DNA from: Isoetes taiwanensis
Taxonomy: Eukaryota > Streptophyta > Lycopodiopsida > Isoetales > Isoetaceae
DNA: 64,000 nt
Assembly (NCBI GenBank): GCA_021234155.1
Contig: JAJEKV010000079.1
Coordinates: forward strand, 1,986,789-2,050,788
Direction: 5' to 3'
Part shown: piece by piece, positions 1 to 11,164 of the stretch
How positions within the stretch are numbered: the stretch's first letter is position 1
How the letters are laid out: every line of letters begins with the position of its first letter
Made by a program: the position numbers and the translations under genes
Notes under the pieces: model-generated
What the model saw: only the letters and a program-made list of their open reading frames with translations
Databases searched by the model: none
What the model was told of the DNA's origin: nothing

Positions 1-995
1 ACCCCATTGGTCTTGAAATTCTCAGAGGTCATTTAGAAACAAGTGAAGACTCAAATAATAGCATATTACAAAATTGAAATTTCTTTCGTGAGTTACATGG
101 GTTTAAGTGGCTGAGGTCATGTGGGCCAGTTCTGGTCCATGGATCAGGAATGGTCCCAGGGACAGTTCTAGTGTTAAGTGTTCCTTTGCCAAGTTTTCAA
201 TTCTGAATATGCATCTGTGTTTCTTCTGCAAGTCCTCTAAACTACCCCGAGCTTGTGCCATAACAACTGCCCTATGAACATTTATTTTTTGCATTTGACT
301 CTATGCTATTTTCATAAAATGAAACTTTTCAAATCTACTGAATTGAGACATTACCTTTGCAGTGTTGAGTTTTTTTTCTATGGTAGAAGCCAAAAGTAGA
401 TGTCTACAAGCTTTTTCTATAGTCCCTTCCGTATCCACACAACTTTATTTCTTATATGCCTCTAATTCCTTGATTTTTTGATGACTATTATAGCAAAGTA
501 AGTAGCAATATATGCCTGGATCAACTCTATGTTGCAGTAGTATCTAATTGACTCATGTTGTATGTAGGTGGTGCATGTCCTCGTGATGTGGCATGTCTTT
601 GGTCGCCATGTTGCCAAATGCTTGAAGTATCATGTATCCGTTACTTTTATCATACCTGTCCTCGAGTCATGGCATGATTAGGAGTGGCCTTATATGGGTG
701 AGGTAGTAAACATGGGTGTTATGGGACTTGTTGCAAAAGGTGAGGAAATCTATAGCACAAGCACTTCTGTGCAGACATGTCGTCCAACTAATGATAACTT
801 GGTTTTTGAAGAAGTTTATTCAAGGGAACATGGCCTATGCAAATGCATTGTAGAGAGGTAAGCATGGGCAATTAGAAGCCCATATAATGTTTTGACTAAT
901 CCTTATATGTTTGTTAGCCTCTTTTATCAGATGGCAAATGATATTGTGCACTGCCGAGTTGGCCTTTTGGTGTCTACTAAAATCATCCATGTGGG
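1..995. other. Non-coding, no gene recognised
   Basis: I see no reading frame with family resemblance on either strand. The stretch is AT-rich with homopolymer runs and short chance frames only. Confidence 0.5.
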
Positions 996-1107
996 GATGT
1001 GATGGGATTCATTTCAGGGATTATGATTGGTTTTATCATGATGTGGTGTCCGATGTGATGGGATTCATTTCAGAGATTATGATTGGTTTTATCATGATGT
1101 GGTGTCC
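996..1107. repeat. 56-bp tandem duplication
   Basis: Two adjacent 56-bp copies (996-1051 and 1052-1107) differ at one base (caggga versus cagaga). The near identity points to a recent local duplication. A chance open frame runs through both copies and has no recognisable product. Confidence 0.9.
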
Positions 1108-2003
1108 GATTCCATCACAGGAGACTATCTTTAGAAAGAGTTACCTCATGTCGATGATAATCCTGAGCATGCATGGCGTGTTTGAGTCAATGTCTGTCCT
1201 TAGCATTACACTTTTACAACGGCTAATGTTATTTGTAGGGGACTGAAAATAACATGGACCCATGATTATATGTTTGACATTAGTCCTCTGGTGATGTGTT
1301 CCATGTGAAGATGCATATTCATAATTTTGTGGCGACGACCTAAAGGACACTGGCCTATGCATATCAATCAATCTTGTTAATTTGGGATTTTCTGGTTTGG
1401 TGCAATTTTTTTTGGAATTTTTTTTTATGTTATTTTCCAAGGTTTTGGTGATTTTAGATGCCGGCATAAATTTCCGTTCTTCCAAAACTTGGAAGGAATT
1501 TTTTTTGGTCTACAATGTTGGGTTTTAGGGATTCTGATTTTTCGATTTAATTCCTCCTTTGGGCAATTGCAGCTGGCGAGGAGAATCCATGCCACCACTT
1601 CTTAAGCCATGTTCTGTTAATATCGACTCCGTTGATGAGTCTGGAGAAGAGTAATAGCAAAACCGCAAGCCTAACTATTAAGAATGGGCCATTTGTATTG
1701 CCAAGAGGCAAGGATCAATTCATCAACCTCGGCTGGAGGTGTGGATTCGATGAAGCATTTAGGGTTTACTATTTTTCCAAAGCATTTAATTGGTTTTTAC
1801 TGTATCTTGGCATGCTAAGATTTTCCATTATCTATCCGTGATGGTAGACATGCCTGAAGCGATTAAAATTTCTACTAGAGTCCATAGGTATTATGCTTTT
1901 TGCAGAGCTGAATAGTAGAGCAACAACAATTTATGGTGATTCTTTGCAAGATAAGCTTGCAGTGCTACTTGGTATATTTAAAAGGTACAAGTAGTTATCC
2001 TGG
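1108..2003. other. No gene recognised
   Basis: AT-rich sequence with T runs. A 69-codon open frame at 1632-1841 resembles nothing I know and is not called. Confidence 0.4.
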
Positions 2004-2290
2004 TGTTTTTCGTTTATATAGTCTCTAGATTACAATTTAGAATGTATCTGATTCATCAAATACAGTGGATATTGTCTCTATTGTCCTAAATATTGATCTC
2101 CATATTGCAGGTTAGATCGAATTACGTTCAAGCCTATTTTGCTCTACAACTTGGTAATAGGTTTTCATTTATATATTCTCTAGATTACAATTTAAATTGT
2201 ATCCTATTTATTAAATACAATGGATATTGTCTCATTTTTTTTTAAGATTGATCTCCATATTGCAGGTTCGACCAGATTACATTCAAGTCT
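2004..2290. repeat. Diverged tandem duplication, period about 157 bp
   Basis: Copies at about 2004-2134 and 2161-2290 share the order gtttatata, tctctagattacaattta, tggatattgtctc, gatctccatattgcaggtt, cattcaag. They carry scattered substitutions and small indels, so the duplication is old. Each copy contains a pyrimidine-poor 'ttgcag' that could mimic a splice acceptor, but no coding exon follows. Confidence 0.75.
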
Positions 2291-3174
2291 GGAGACGTCA
2301 GAAATCTTGACTTGCATTTACAGTACATTTGCTATATGATAAAATGCATTCTTTCTTAGTTATGCAAGAGCGTTTTGATCGGATGTGATGATAGGTTTAA
2401 TTTAGTTGATGAAAACTAGGCAAAGATGGAACCTGGACTGCTGGAAGTCTAGTTCATGGTGACAGCGGCATCAGACCTCGCTCCCTCCACTTATTTCTAA
2501 ACCATGCATCAGTTCGTTGAGGTGGCATATCCAGAGCTTATTAAGTAGATTTTATGTGATGTTCTGGCTTTTGCTCCTCAACAAGAGCCTGTGATTTGGT
2601 TCAACTCCTCTTAAGTTGCCATCTGGGCAGATCTAGACTGATTAATGACATGCCCCTGCTCATTACGTGGCAGACTGAATATTTATATAGCATAACATGG
2701 CTTAGCTAAAATTCGGAATTATTTATCGGTAAATTGAGCAGCGCATCTGACATGAATATTACCATTAACTACTGCTATAAGATTGTCTAGAGCATTTATT
2801 TCTCTGCAGCCTTATTGATATAGTATCTATTTGTAGCATCCCACTTTGATTTCATTCTGAGGGTCTATGGATCTTCATTTTTATCTTCATTCAGTGGCTT
2901 CTAACTTCCAGAAGGTGTTTTTGTACATATCGGTGCAGAGAATATAATGCAGAATGTGCTGACAACAAGGGGTGATGATATTTATAAATTTGTAAGTTCG
3001 TATCATGATGGGTACATTACTGTACATTACATGTAGATAATGTACAGTAATGGGACTTACTGTGAGGTGTCCATTACGTGTAGCAGTATCTTTGATGCTG
3101 TCGAGGTGTCCATGTTAGAATTGATCAACATGAAAATCGGGCAGGTTTCAGTCCAACATGGATGTATTAAGTTG
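2291..3174. other. No gene recognised
   Basis: Open non-coding sequence on both strands. I see no supported feature. Confidence 0.4.
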
Positions 3175-3245
3175 CCCATGACCTATTGGTCTCCGTGGAC
3201 GTTAAAAAAACTATTCTATTCTATTCTATTCTATTCTATTCTATC
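3175..3245. repeat. Retroposon-like tail with (CTATT)n, copy 1
   Basis: A segment starting cccatgacctattggtctcc and containing gtggacgttaaaaaaa runs into about seven CTATT units. The same lead sequence and microsatellite recur at 4958-5013. A fixed lead followed by a variable microsatellite is what the 3' end of a non-LTR retroposon (LINE or SINE) looks like. The body upstream is not shared between the two copies, so the family is not identified. Confidence 0.6.
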
Positions 3246-4523
3246 TCAGGACGACGGAACTTTTCATCATTATAACTTGCATATAATTTAGCAATTTGGC
3301 AAGTCCAGATATCCTATAAAATTTGGCTAGTGGGGGCCAATTCTTGCCATTTGGGACTGGCATTTATTTACATGACATCTGAGATTATTTGTTTTTATTT
3401 GCTTATTAATGGCAAGGCACAATCCATGTAGTGGCATGCCATGCAACGTGCAAGTGAGGTACTTAAATTGCATCCCCACAATGGATAATGTGGGATGCAC
3501 TTCTATAGAGGAGGCACAACATGTTCTTTGTATCACCTGGGGATTCGTTACATAATGGCTGAAAATACTAGAGCGGACTATTTGTTTTTTAAGGGAAGCT
3601 AAAATGGTCCAATTTCTTTCTGTTATATCATCATTGAGTTGATTGATAAGTGAAGTCCAGGCATGGGAATCAGGAAAAATGCTTAGACTGGGATGGCACA
3701 TAGCAAACCCTCCTTGAGAAGTTGACGGAATTATTATGCCCATATTGTGAAGACTGTTGAGAGCGACATAGTTCTGTCGCCATCAAAAGTAGTGCGATAG
3801 ATGTTTCATGCATGACATGTTAAGATTTCTGTCATCACGGCATTTGAAAATGTTAAAGAACTCTGCTTGGATAGGAATTTCTAAAATTGATGCTGGGGAG
3901 ACAGAGATTGGTTATGTTCATTGAGTACGAAAATGAAAACGATGTTATTTTACTTTATCCAGATATAGTAGACTACTATGTTCATGCTAAGCTATTAATA
4001 TCAGGGTCATGCTTTATTTACACAAGTTGTATGGATGAGCATTTGAAATGTATCATTTGTTTCAAGTCCTCACGAATATGGACATCGTACGCCTATGTTG
4101 TGATCGACTCCTTTGATTATGGATATTGTATGCGATCTTTCGTTTAGCATTATGCTCTAGCATTATGCTCTTGAGCTGGTTACTTATGCATTTTTTATAT
4201 GTTCCTATCTCTCATAGAACTTAGGTAACATGTATCTTCTAGTGTTTGTATTTCACTCATTTGAAAATAAATGGTTTGAAACAATGCTTTTTAAAATATG
4301 TTACAAGCATTATTCATTCAAATAACATCAAGAAGATTATTGAGAATGAATTGCATCTCTTAAAGAAAAATGATACAAGAAGAACTTACACGATGTTGAC
4401 AAAACCACAAATAAACTTAACTCCTTCATAAACCATCACTGACTAATCTTAAGACCGTGAACAGAACTGAAGTAACCACAACACATAAAACACCAGCCAA
4501 TGTTTGGAAGCCGTCTCTAACAT
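3246..4523. other. No gene recognised
   Basis: Both strands carry only short unmatched open frames, the longest being 138 codons on the minus strand at 3327-3743. None resembles a known family. Confidence 0.4.
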
Positions 4524-4650
4524 GAGCTACTCATGATGAGCTACTAATGTTGGTGCAAATGAGCTACTAATGATGAGCTACTAATGTTGGCGCATGTTTG
4601 CAACATCATCCCACTTGAACATGGTGCATGTTTGCAACATCATTCCACCT
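4524..4650. repeat. Short tandem repeats (37 bp and about 40 bp)
   Basis: A 37-bp unit built on 'gagctactaatgatgagcta' occurs at 4524 and 4561. It is followed by two copies of 'gcatgtttgcaacatcat' about 40 bp apart. These are simple local duplications with no visible function. Confidence 0.75.
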
Positions 4651-4862
4651 AAATGACTTCAGGTCCTAATAAAATATGAGTACCATATATAAATTCACCC
4701 AGAAAGTGACATGTAGCTAAAGCTCGGCAAGACCATCTTCCTCAAAGTAGATCTTTCGAGCTTAATATCTTTACCTCATATGCTTTGTGATGCCTTTCTA
4801 CACAATTGACATGATAGATGCACATTCTTGCTCTCAGTAGTCATTATCTCCGCTGTCTAGTA

Positions 4863-4935
4863 TCATCATTACTGCAAAGGTTTTTCCCTTGAAAACCTTT
4901 CGAGGCAGGGGTTTTTTAATCCTAGTAGTAATGAT
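4863..4935. repeat. Nested hairpin, about 70 bp
   Basis: The outer arms atcattact and agtaatgat enclose an inner 9-bp perfect stem (aaaggtttt / aaaacccttt-like, loop tcccttg) and the word cctagt. It could be a tiny foldback element or a transposon end. CTAGT follows the inner stem by too many bases for a typical Helitron terminus. Confidence 0.5.
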
Positions 4936-4957
4936 TGTACTAGCCCATTGTATGGGT

Positions 4958-5013
4958 CCCATGACCTATTGGTCTCCGTGGACGTTAAAAAAACTATTCT
5001 ATTCTATTCTATT
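4958..5013. repeat. Retroposon-like tail with (CTATT)n, copy 2
   Basis: This is the same lead as at 3175 (cccatgacctattggtctcc ... gtggacgttaaaaaaa), followed by about three CTATT units. The different unit number on an identical lead supports a retroposon tail rather than a segmental copy. Confidence 0.6.
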
Positions 5014-6668
5014 TGCTAAGATACAAAATCTAAATCTCTTCTGTGAAAGACTATCTATCTATTTATAGCAGATTAAACTAGAGTAAACAAGCGACATTTT
5101 GATGTACAATTTGATGCGTTGTTAGTCTGCTTAACATTGCTATATCTTGCCTAATGTAAGGATACCTTGCACTATCTGCTCTTGCATGCATGTGAAGTGA
5201 TTAAATCTAGGCATGTGCAAATAAATTGCAGCTAGATATCTGCAATTCCTTGCATGCTTCTTTGGCAACAACCTTAAACAAAACAAGTTCAAGAGAAGGT
5301 AAAGCATCTTCAAGCTGTGGTACACATTTAAATCATGCCATTAACAGGTTCAAGTTGTACATGTGTGACTGCTTTGGTTCAGCCATAGTACATGATAAAG
5401 TTGATGCTATCTTTTACTTAGTTCTTGCACTAAATTTATGTCTATTTTCAAAAGATGGCATATTGTTATCTTTGTCAACCCCCATTGAACCCCCAAATTC
5501 CTCCAAATCTTTGTGTCACCTATGTATTTGTCCATGTTCTTAAAAACTGGTCTTATTGAGTATGACTCCTTTTGTTAGTGGAATTTTACTTGGTTATATA
5601 AATAGGGCGTAGAATTCATATGAAGAACTTAAGGGTTGTTAAAGAAGTCATCATTGTTAGAAAAATGGCTATAGCCACATCTATGAGTTTGTGTCATCTA
5701 GGTGTCTTTCAAATCAGACATTAGATATTATTTTACTACATGTGAGATTTGTATTTAATTGCATCGATTATCTAGGTGCACCCAACCTATAAAGTGCAGT
5801 AGTTCTTCCTAAGCGCATTATAGTTTGTCCAAAATTTAATACTGTGAGTACAATTGTTAACTATTTGTTTCTACTTTAGAGTTTGGCGCAGGCCGAGATT
5901 GCAAAATTGATGTTCGAGGAAGATTTATTTAAAAGTCGCAAAACTATTTCTTAACTAATTCTATTCAATTTTCATTCTAAGCATTTGCTCTACATGTTCC
6001 GAGCTTCATGAGCTAATTCTGTTCTATATTTTCATTCTAAGCATTTACTCTTTCTGCATGCTTCGAGCCATATGAACTGTTTGTAGTTACATTTCGTGGC
6101 TAAAACTTTTTAATGATAAGTTTATTCCAATTCAAAATCCCAAACATTTCTTAAAAAAATATGAATATAATTTTAGCACAAAGTTGGAGCATATTTTAAG
6201 CGTGATGGACGACCTGACGTGTTCAAAATATTTATCATGACATCTAATTCACAATAATAGTCCATATCACAATATCTTCTAGGCAGCTATGTAACTCAAA
6301 GTCAAATTAACTTATTCCACATAACATGACATATTCGATAAGTATGTTATAAGCTTTCAGTGTCTTAATTGTGCCATAACTTCTATTTCCCATATTGTAA
6401 GATGTTTCTCACTATATGGCTCCATGTGACCAATGGGTTCTAAAGCTCAATACCACTGAGCAACATAGTTATCATAGAATCACTGACATCTTACAAAATG
6501 CCTACCTATCCCACTTCTATAGATTTATGAATAGGAACGCATACAAATTCTATTCTCTACTTGACATGAGGCCTTTCAGAACTATATTATAAGCTCTCGA
6601 ATTACTAATTAAGCTGTTATCGTTCAAATTACAAGAGATATCACATTTTCTGACAAATAGTTGAGAAA
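5014..6668. other. AT-rich stretch upstream of a Helitron end
   Basis: No gene is recognised. If the Helitron terminus at 6669-6697 belongs to a full element, its body lies here, but I could not find a convincing TC... 5' end preceded by A. Confidence 0.35.
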
Positions 6669-6697
6669 GCCCGGCAACGCCGGGCACCATTACTAGT
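6669..6697 (+). mobile_element. Helitron 3' terminus
   Basis: A perfect 7-bp GC hairpin (GCCCGGC, loop AAC, GCCGGGC, 6669-6685) is followed by 7 nt and then CTAGT (6693-6697), with a T next. Plant Helitrons end in a GC hairpin about 10 nt before CTRRT and insert between A and T, so the match is close. No RepHel-coding sequence is visible upstream, so the element is probably non-autonomous or decayed. Confidence 0.75.
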
Positions 6698-6831
6698 TAC
6701 CATGATATGACGATTTTTTTATTGTTGAGGTTTATAGGTTATTTTGTATATGTGTACCTAATGGCGACTAGAGTATACAATATACATGTTTTTGGGATGT
6801 CTTTCCATGTCCATTTCCTTCTCCAAACTAA

Positions 6832-7697
6832 GGGTGCCTCCCCATTAGCCCAAAAACCGACCTTCCCTTTGCCATGTGTCAAACCCAGTTCCAAAAATGC
6901 CATTCCCGTTACTAACCCAAATACCTATTTCTGCTGACGAAATTTTAGGGACCTTGAAATTTCGGCCCAAATCACCAAGTTTTTATAAATCGAAATCTTC
7001 TATCGATTTCTGCTGAGCATCAGTGAGCAGCGACACTGCCGGAAACGCCAAATTTCAAGCTCCCCTAAAATTTCGTTGAAGAATTTTCATGACCAAAAAA
7101 TTTCCCTCGAAATTTTACGACGCCGACGCTTGCGTGGCGGTGCCGCTTCGTGAAAGCCACTCGCCGCCACGCCACGTCGGGCGCGTAAAAAATTTCTTCA
7201 CAAATTTTTAGTCATGAAAATTACTCCTTCCATTGCGAGGGCAGCCTCCCTTTTTTCGGAAGGAACGAAGAACTTCCGAATACCCCAGTTCGGAACTCTG
7301 TTTGTCTTGTAGTGGGGATCCAGCCGGTGGGATCACCCACTGACGCACTCCTCCCAATAAAACAAAAGGAATAGAAATTGGTTTCGATGGGAATGCAGGG
7401 TTCGAAATTGGGGGGGTTCGACCCTTAAAAATCCGGCCATTCCAAAAAATTTCCAATAGCCAAAAAATATTGCCGGCATTTTTTTAGGCTATTTTCGGAG
7501 AAGTTTCTAAGGATTTCTGGGAAAGTACACTATAATTTCATGTATTTTCGGCAGCCTTAAATGTAAGCAGGCATTTTTCATGGTTAGGGCAAATTCTAAT
7601 TTCGAACACTGTGGGAATGGTCGCATACCAATTCTTCGAAGGGAACTCGGTTATGTTGACGTGGAAACTGAGTTCCTGCTCTAATGGGGAGGCACCC
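6832..7697. mobile_element. Tourist/PIF-Harbinger-like MITE, 866 bp
   Basis: Terminal inverted repeats of 17 bp (left GGGTGCCTCCCCATTAG, right its exact complement) are flanked on both sides by TAA (6829-6831 and 7698-7700). The 3-bp TAA/TTA target and a G-rich terminus are typical of PIF/Harbinger elements. No transposase is encoded, and the open frame at 7208-7456 on the minus strand looks fortuitous. The interior carries a second, off-centre palindrome. Confidence 0.85.
7084..7222. repeat. Inner palindrome inside the MITE
   Basis: Arms containing gaattttcatgacc and tagtcatgaaaatt, then ttttacgacgcc and ggcgcgtaaaa-like blocks, fold about a centre near 7150. The centre of the host element is near 7265, so this is probably a separate foldback element nested inside it. 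The loop region is GC-rich (gtggcggtgccgc). Confidence 0.6.
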
Positions 7698-7700
7698 TAA

Positions 7701-8308
7701 AGTTTATTTTCAAATCCTTGGAACGAATTACCATTTTCCCTCCCCGTGGAAGTTGTCTTATCTACTAAGGAATGTACAAAACAATCATAAGGCCAATCAT
7801 ATCAAATCGTTTTGTTAAGTTTCAAAATACCTAATTAAGGGCAATTTATTAATTTGGGAAAGCTTCAAATTTGCTATGTCCGAAATAGACCTGATGGGCA
7901 TTTTGTAAAGAGTTAATGTTCTTCATACTTCTTGTATTGTGCCTTTGATCCTCCAGCTATTTCGTCTTTCGTTTGTTCTTACAGTAAAGTCCTGTATATG
8001 GGCATTCTTTTGATTAATATATGCGGAATCTTTTTTTTTCTCCCAATGGAATTCCTCGATTCAAATAATGGGTAGATATTTTCATAGTTTTATTTGCCTA
8101 AGAAACCTCGGCTATGGCGCTGGTTACACCACCTTCGTTCCTTTCTTCTTCCTCACGGGAAAACGCAGTTCTATCCCTGAGGTAACAATTTCATATGCCC
8201 TTAGTCCTATTGATGTAATGGCTTATTTATGGTTCCCTGACCAATACAAGCAGCAGGAATTTGGATAAAACGTATGAGAAAGGAGAATTAGGAGAAGCAT
8301 TAGAGATT
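7701..8308. other. Upstream region of the PPR gene
   Basis: No coding sequence is supported. A 66-codon frame at 8068-8268 overlaps the start of the PPR reading frame. A GAG|GTAACA donor-like site at 8181/8182 and AG sites at 8250-8256 do not join it in frame with the PPR, so an upstream coding exon is not supported. Confidence 0.45.
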
Positions 8309-10951
8309 ATGCAGCAAAGAAGGATTGAATTATCCCGGAATGATGCTTACTGTCTTTTGGAGCAATGTGCCACAAAAAAGGATTTAGAATGTAGCATGCA
8401 AGTGCAGTCCCTGATTATACAGGCTGGGTTAGATTCAATTGTAGTTTTGAGTGACCACCTTATCCGTCTCTATGCCTCATGTGGATGTTTTGTTGATGCT
8501 AACCGAACGTTTAACAAGGCTGACAAACCTAGTGTGCATACATGGAGTGCAATTATTTCAGCTTATGTAAATCATGGGCATCCAGGTATCAGCATTGAGC
8601 TGTATCACAAAATGCATCTATCAGGCATAAAGGGCAATAAGCATGTTTATATCCCTGTTCTTAAAGCTTGCATTTTGAACTCTGACCTTGATCAAGGTAG
8701 GAAGATCCATAAACATATTGTAGATAATGGATTTGAAATTGATGGATATGTTGGAAGTGCTCTTGTTGATATGTACTGCAAATGTGGAAGCTTGAAAGAA
8801 GCACGTGAAACATATGACACATTACCCAATAGAAACGTGGTGGCATGCAATGCAATGATTGCAGGATATGCGAGATGTGGTAAGTTGGAAGAGGCACACA
8901 TATTGTTTTCCAAAATAAAAGACCGGGACATTGTGTCATGGAATTCTCTGATTGCTGGTTATTGCAAGTATGGAAACTTAGTCGAGGCACGAAAACTTTT
9001 CGAGGAAATGCCTAGTCGAGATGTTCTATCATGGGGCACAATGATTGGTGGCTATGCTGAGTATGATGAAGGTCATCTTGCCTTACAATCTTTCCAAAAC
9101 ATGCAAAGTTCTGGGTTAAAGCCAGACAGACCTACCTTTTTAGCAGTCTTGAAAGCCTGTGGAAGCCTTGGAGCGGTAGAACAGGGGAGATGCATACACA
9201 AGCAGATAGTAAAATATGGTCTTGAGTCAGATGTTTTCATTGGTAGTAGCCTTGTCGATATGTATGCTAAATGTGGATTATTGGGAGAAGCACGAAACAT
9301 CTTTGATGAATTGCCTCATCCAAATATTGTTTCCTGGAATGCAATTATTGCTGGATATGCAAAATGTGGGAATATGGACGAGGCACAAAGTCTTTTTGCG
9401 AAGTCACCAAATCGAGATGTGGTATCATGGGGAGCAATGATTGCAGGATATGCACAACAAGGCAAAGGCTTTCTTGCCCTGGAATGCTTCTATAACATGC
9501 AGCAAGAGGGGATCATTCCAGATAAAATTACATATTTAAGCACCTTCAAAGCATGTGGAAGTGTTGGTGGATGGGAGCATGCAAGACACATCCACAACCA
9601 ATTTATTGAATCTAGGCTTGAGTTGGACGTGAATTTGGGAAATGCGATAATTGACATGTATGCTAAATGTGGGGACCTTAAGGCATCATGTGAAACTTTT
9701 GAGGAATTGCCAAATCGGAACATAGTATCCTGGAATATAATGATTGCTGCATATGCACAGCATGGCCAACATATACTTGCTCAAAAATGTTTTAAAGATA
9801 TGCAGCACAATGGGATAAAGCCGGGCAGAGTAACTATTTTGAATATTTTGAAGGCATGTGGCAGTGCAAGTGCCCTAGAACAAGGTAGACGTATTCATAA
9901 GCAGATTATTGATATGGGCCTTGAGTTGGATGTTGCTGTTGGAAGCAGCCTCGTTGACTTGTATTGCAAATGTGGAAGTCTGGGAGATGCGCGGCAAGCT
10001 TTTGATAGGTTTCTGAACCGTGATGTCATTATGTGGAATGCAATGATTGCTGGGTATTCCCAGTATGGCTATGCTGGGTTGGTTATAGAATGTTTTGAGG
10101 AAATGCAACAGAGTGGGATGCAACCAGATGATGTAACCTTTGTTGCCATTCTTAATGCATGCAACAATGCAGGGCTCGTAGATGAAGCTCTTTGGCATTT
10201 AAGATCCATGAGTTCATGCCATGGCATTATGCCGAGCGTCCTCCATTTTAGTTGTGCAGTCGATCTCCTTGGCAATGCAGCATGTTTTGTAATGGCCAAA
10301 GATCTGCTAGCTGGACATTTTCAACCGGATGTTACCATTTGGACAGCTCTACTTAATTCTTGCAAAATGCATGGCAATGTGGAGCTTGGTTGGCACTGTT
10401 TTAGTGAGATTGTGCACTTGGATTCCTCTTGTGATGCAGGATATATACTCATGTCAAACATCTATGCCAATGCTCACATGATAGAAAATGCTGCTAAGGT
10501 AATTAAAATGAGAGAATCTGCATCTGTACGAAAGAAACGCAGGACACATATTGAGATTAACAAGAAAGTGCACGAGTTTGAAGTTGGGATCGAGATGTAT
10601 CCACAAGTTGATGATGTTCATGCTATGTTAAGGAAGTTGCTTGAGGAATTAAAAAAGGAAGGATACTCTCCACAAATACCCATGTTGCCATCACAAATGT
10701 CAAATGAAGATAAAGAAGATGCTTCATGTGGGCATAGTGAAAGACTAGCTATAGCCTTTGCACTTCTTAATACACCACCAGGAACTGTCATAAGGGCAAC
10801 AAAGAAATTACAAATGTGTTGTGACTGTCATGAGGTAATAAAACTGATATCAAAATGTGTACATCGGGAGATTATACTAAGATGTGCATATTGCATTCAC
10901 CAGTTCAAGGATGGAATCTGTTCTTGTGGGGGGATAAGTAGTGAAACATAA
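8309..10951 (+). CDS. PLS-class PPR protein with DYW-type deaminase domain
   Basis: An intronless protein of about 880 residues. The frame is open from 8219, but the first in-frame ATG is at 8309 (MQQRRIELSRNDAYCLLEQC). It is a run of P, L and S repeats (for example GSSLVDMYAKCG, NIVSWNAIIAGYAKCG, DEALWHLRSM), each typically reading one RNA base in organelles. E/E+ motifs follow (VWTALLNSCKMHGNVELG-type wording), then a DYW cytidine-deaminase domain. The catalytic HSE and the zinc ligands CDCH and CSC are kept. The usual 'RDANRFHHF' is RCAYCIHQF, and the final DYW triplet is replaced by GISSET. The likely role is C-to-U (possibly U-to-C) RNA editing in chloroplast or mitochondrion. I cannot see a clear targeting peptide at this start, so the true N-terminus may be missing. 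The style resembles fern PPR proteins. Confidence 0.9.
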   Translation: MQQRRIELSRNDAYCLLEQCATKKDLECSMQVQSLIIQAGLDSIVVLSDHLIRLYASCGCFVDANRTFNKADKPSVHTWSAIISAYVNHGHPGISIELYHKMHLSGIKGNKHVYIPVLKACILNSDLDQGRKIHKHIVDNGFEIDGYVGSALVDMYCKCGSLKEARETYDTLPNRNVVACNAMIAGYARCGKLEEAHILFSKIKDRDIVSWNSLIAGYCKYGNLVEARKLFEEMPSRDVLSWGTMIGGYAEYDEGHLALQSFQNMQSSGLKPDRPTFLAVLKACGSLGAVEQGRCIHKQIVKYGLESDVFIGSSLVDMYAKCGLLGEARNIFDELPHPNIVSWNAIIAGYAKCGNMDEAQSLFAKSPNRDVVSWGAMIAGYAQQGKGFLALECFYNMQQEGIIPDKITYLSTFKACGSVGGWEHARHIHNQFIESRLELDVNLGNAIIDMYAKCGDLKASCETFEELPNRNIVSWNIMIAAYAQHGQHILAQKCFKDMQHNGIKPGRVTILNILKACGSASALEQGRRIHKQIIDMGLELDVAVGSSLVDLYCKCGSLGDARQAFDRFLNRDVIMWNAMIAGYSQYGYAGLVIECFEEMQQSGMQPDDVTFVAILNACNNAGLVDEALWHLRSMSSCHGIMPSVLHFSCAVDLLGNAACFVMAKDLLAGHFQPDVTIWTALLNSCKMHGNVELGWHCFSEIVHLDSSCDAGYILMSNIYANAHMIENAAKVIKMRESASVRKKRRTHIEINKKVHEFEVGIEMYPQVDDVHAMLRKLLEELKKEGYSPQIPMLPSQMSNEDKEDASCGHSERLAIAFALLNTPPGTVIRATKKLQMCCDCHEVIKLISKCVHREIILRCAYCIHQFKDGICSCGGISSET

Positions 10952-10974
10952 ACGGTATAAGTAGTGAAACATAA
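10934..10974. repeat. Duplication at the PPR stop codon
   Basis: ataagtagtgaaacataa occurs at 10934-10951 (last codons and stop) and again at 10957-10974, period 23 bp. The duplication sits exactly where DYW should be encoded, so a small rearrangement probably replaced the canonical C-terminus. Confidence 0.8.
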
Positions 10975-11164
10975 TGTGTATATATATCCCATTTTGTTTA
11001 TAAGATGAACTCTTAATGCTAACGAAGAGTTTCAAGGTGACAAAACTTCAGGAATCCTAGTAGAAAACCACACAATGGCTTGACAATGTGTTGCGAAGTG
11101 AAAACTTAAAGTTAAGTTCTCTATGCTAAATGTGGGGGCAAGAAAGTGATTTTTGTATAGCCGA

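Noticed and set aside
911-1246. 111-codon plus-strand open frame
   Set aside because: It exists because a 56-bp duplication repeats the same words. There is no family resemblance.
4863-4935. Second Helitron 3' end (hairpin followed by CTAGT)
   Set aside because: The hairpin is AT-rich and the CTAGT lies over 20 nt away, unlike the good terminus at 6669-6697.
8068-8268. Possible upstream coding exon of the PPR gene (GAG|GTAACA donor at 8181/8182)
   Set aside because: All AG acceptors at 8250-8256 put the PPR out of phase with this frame, and the peptide has no PPR or clear targeting features.
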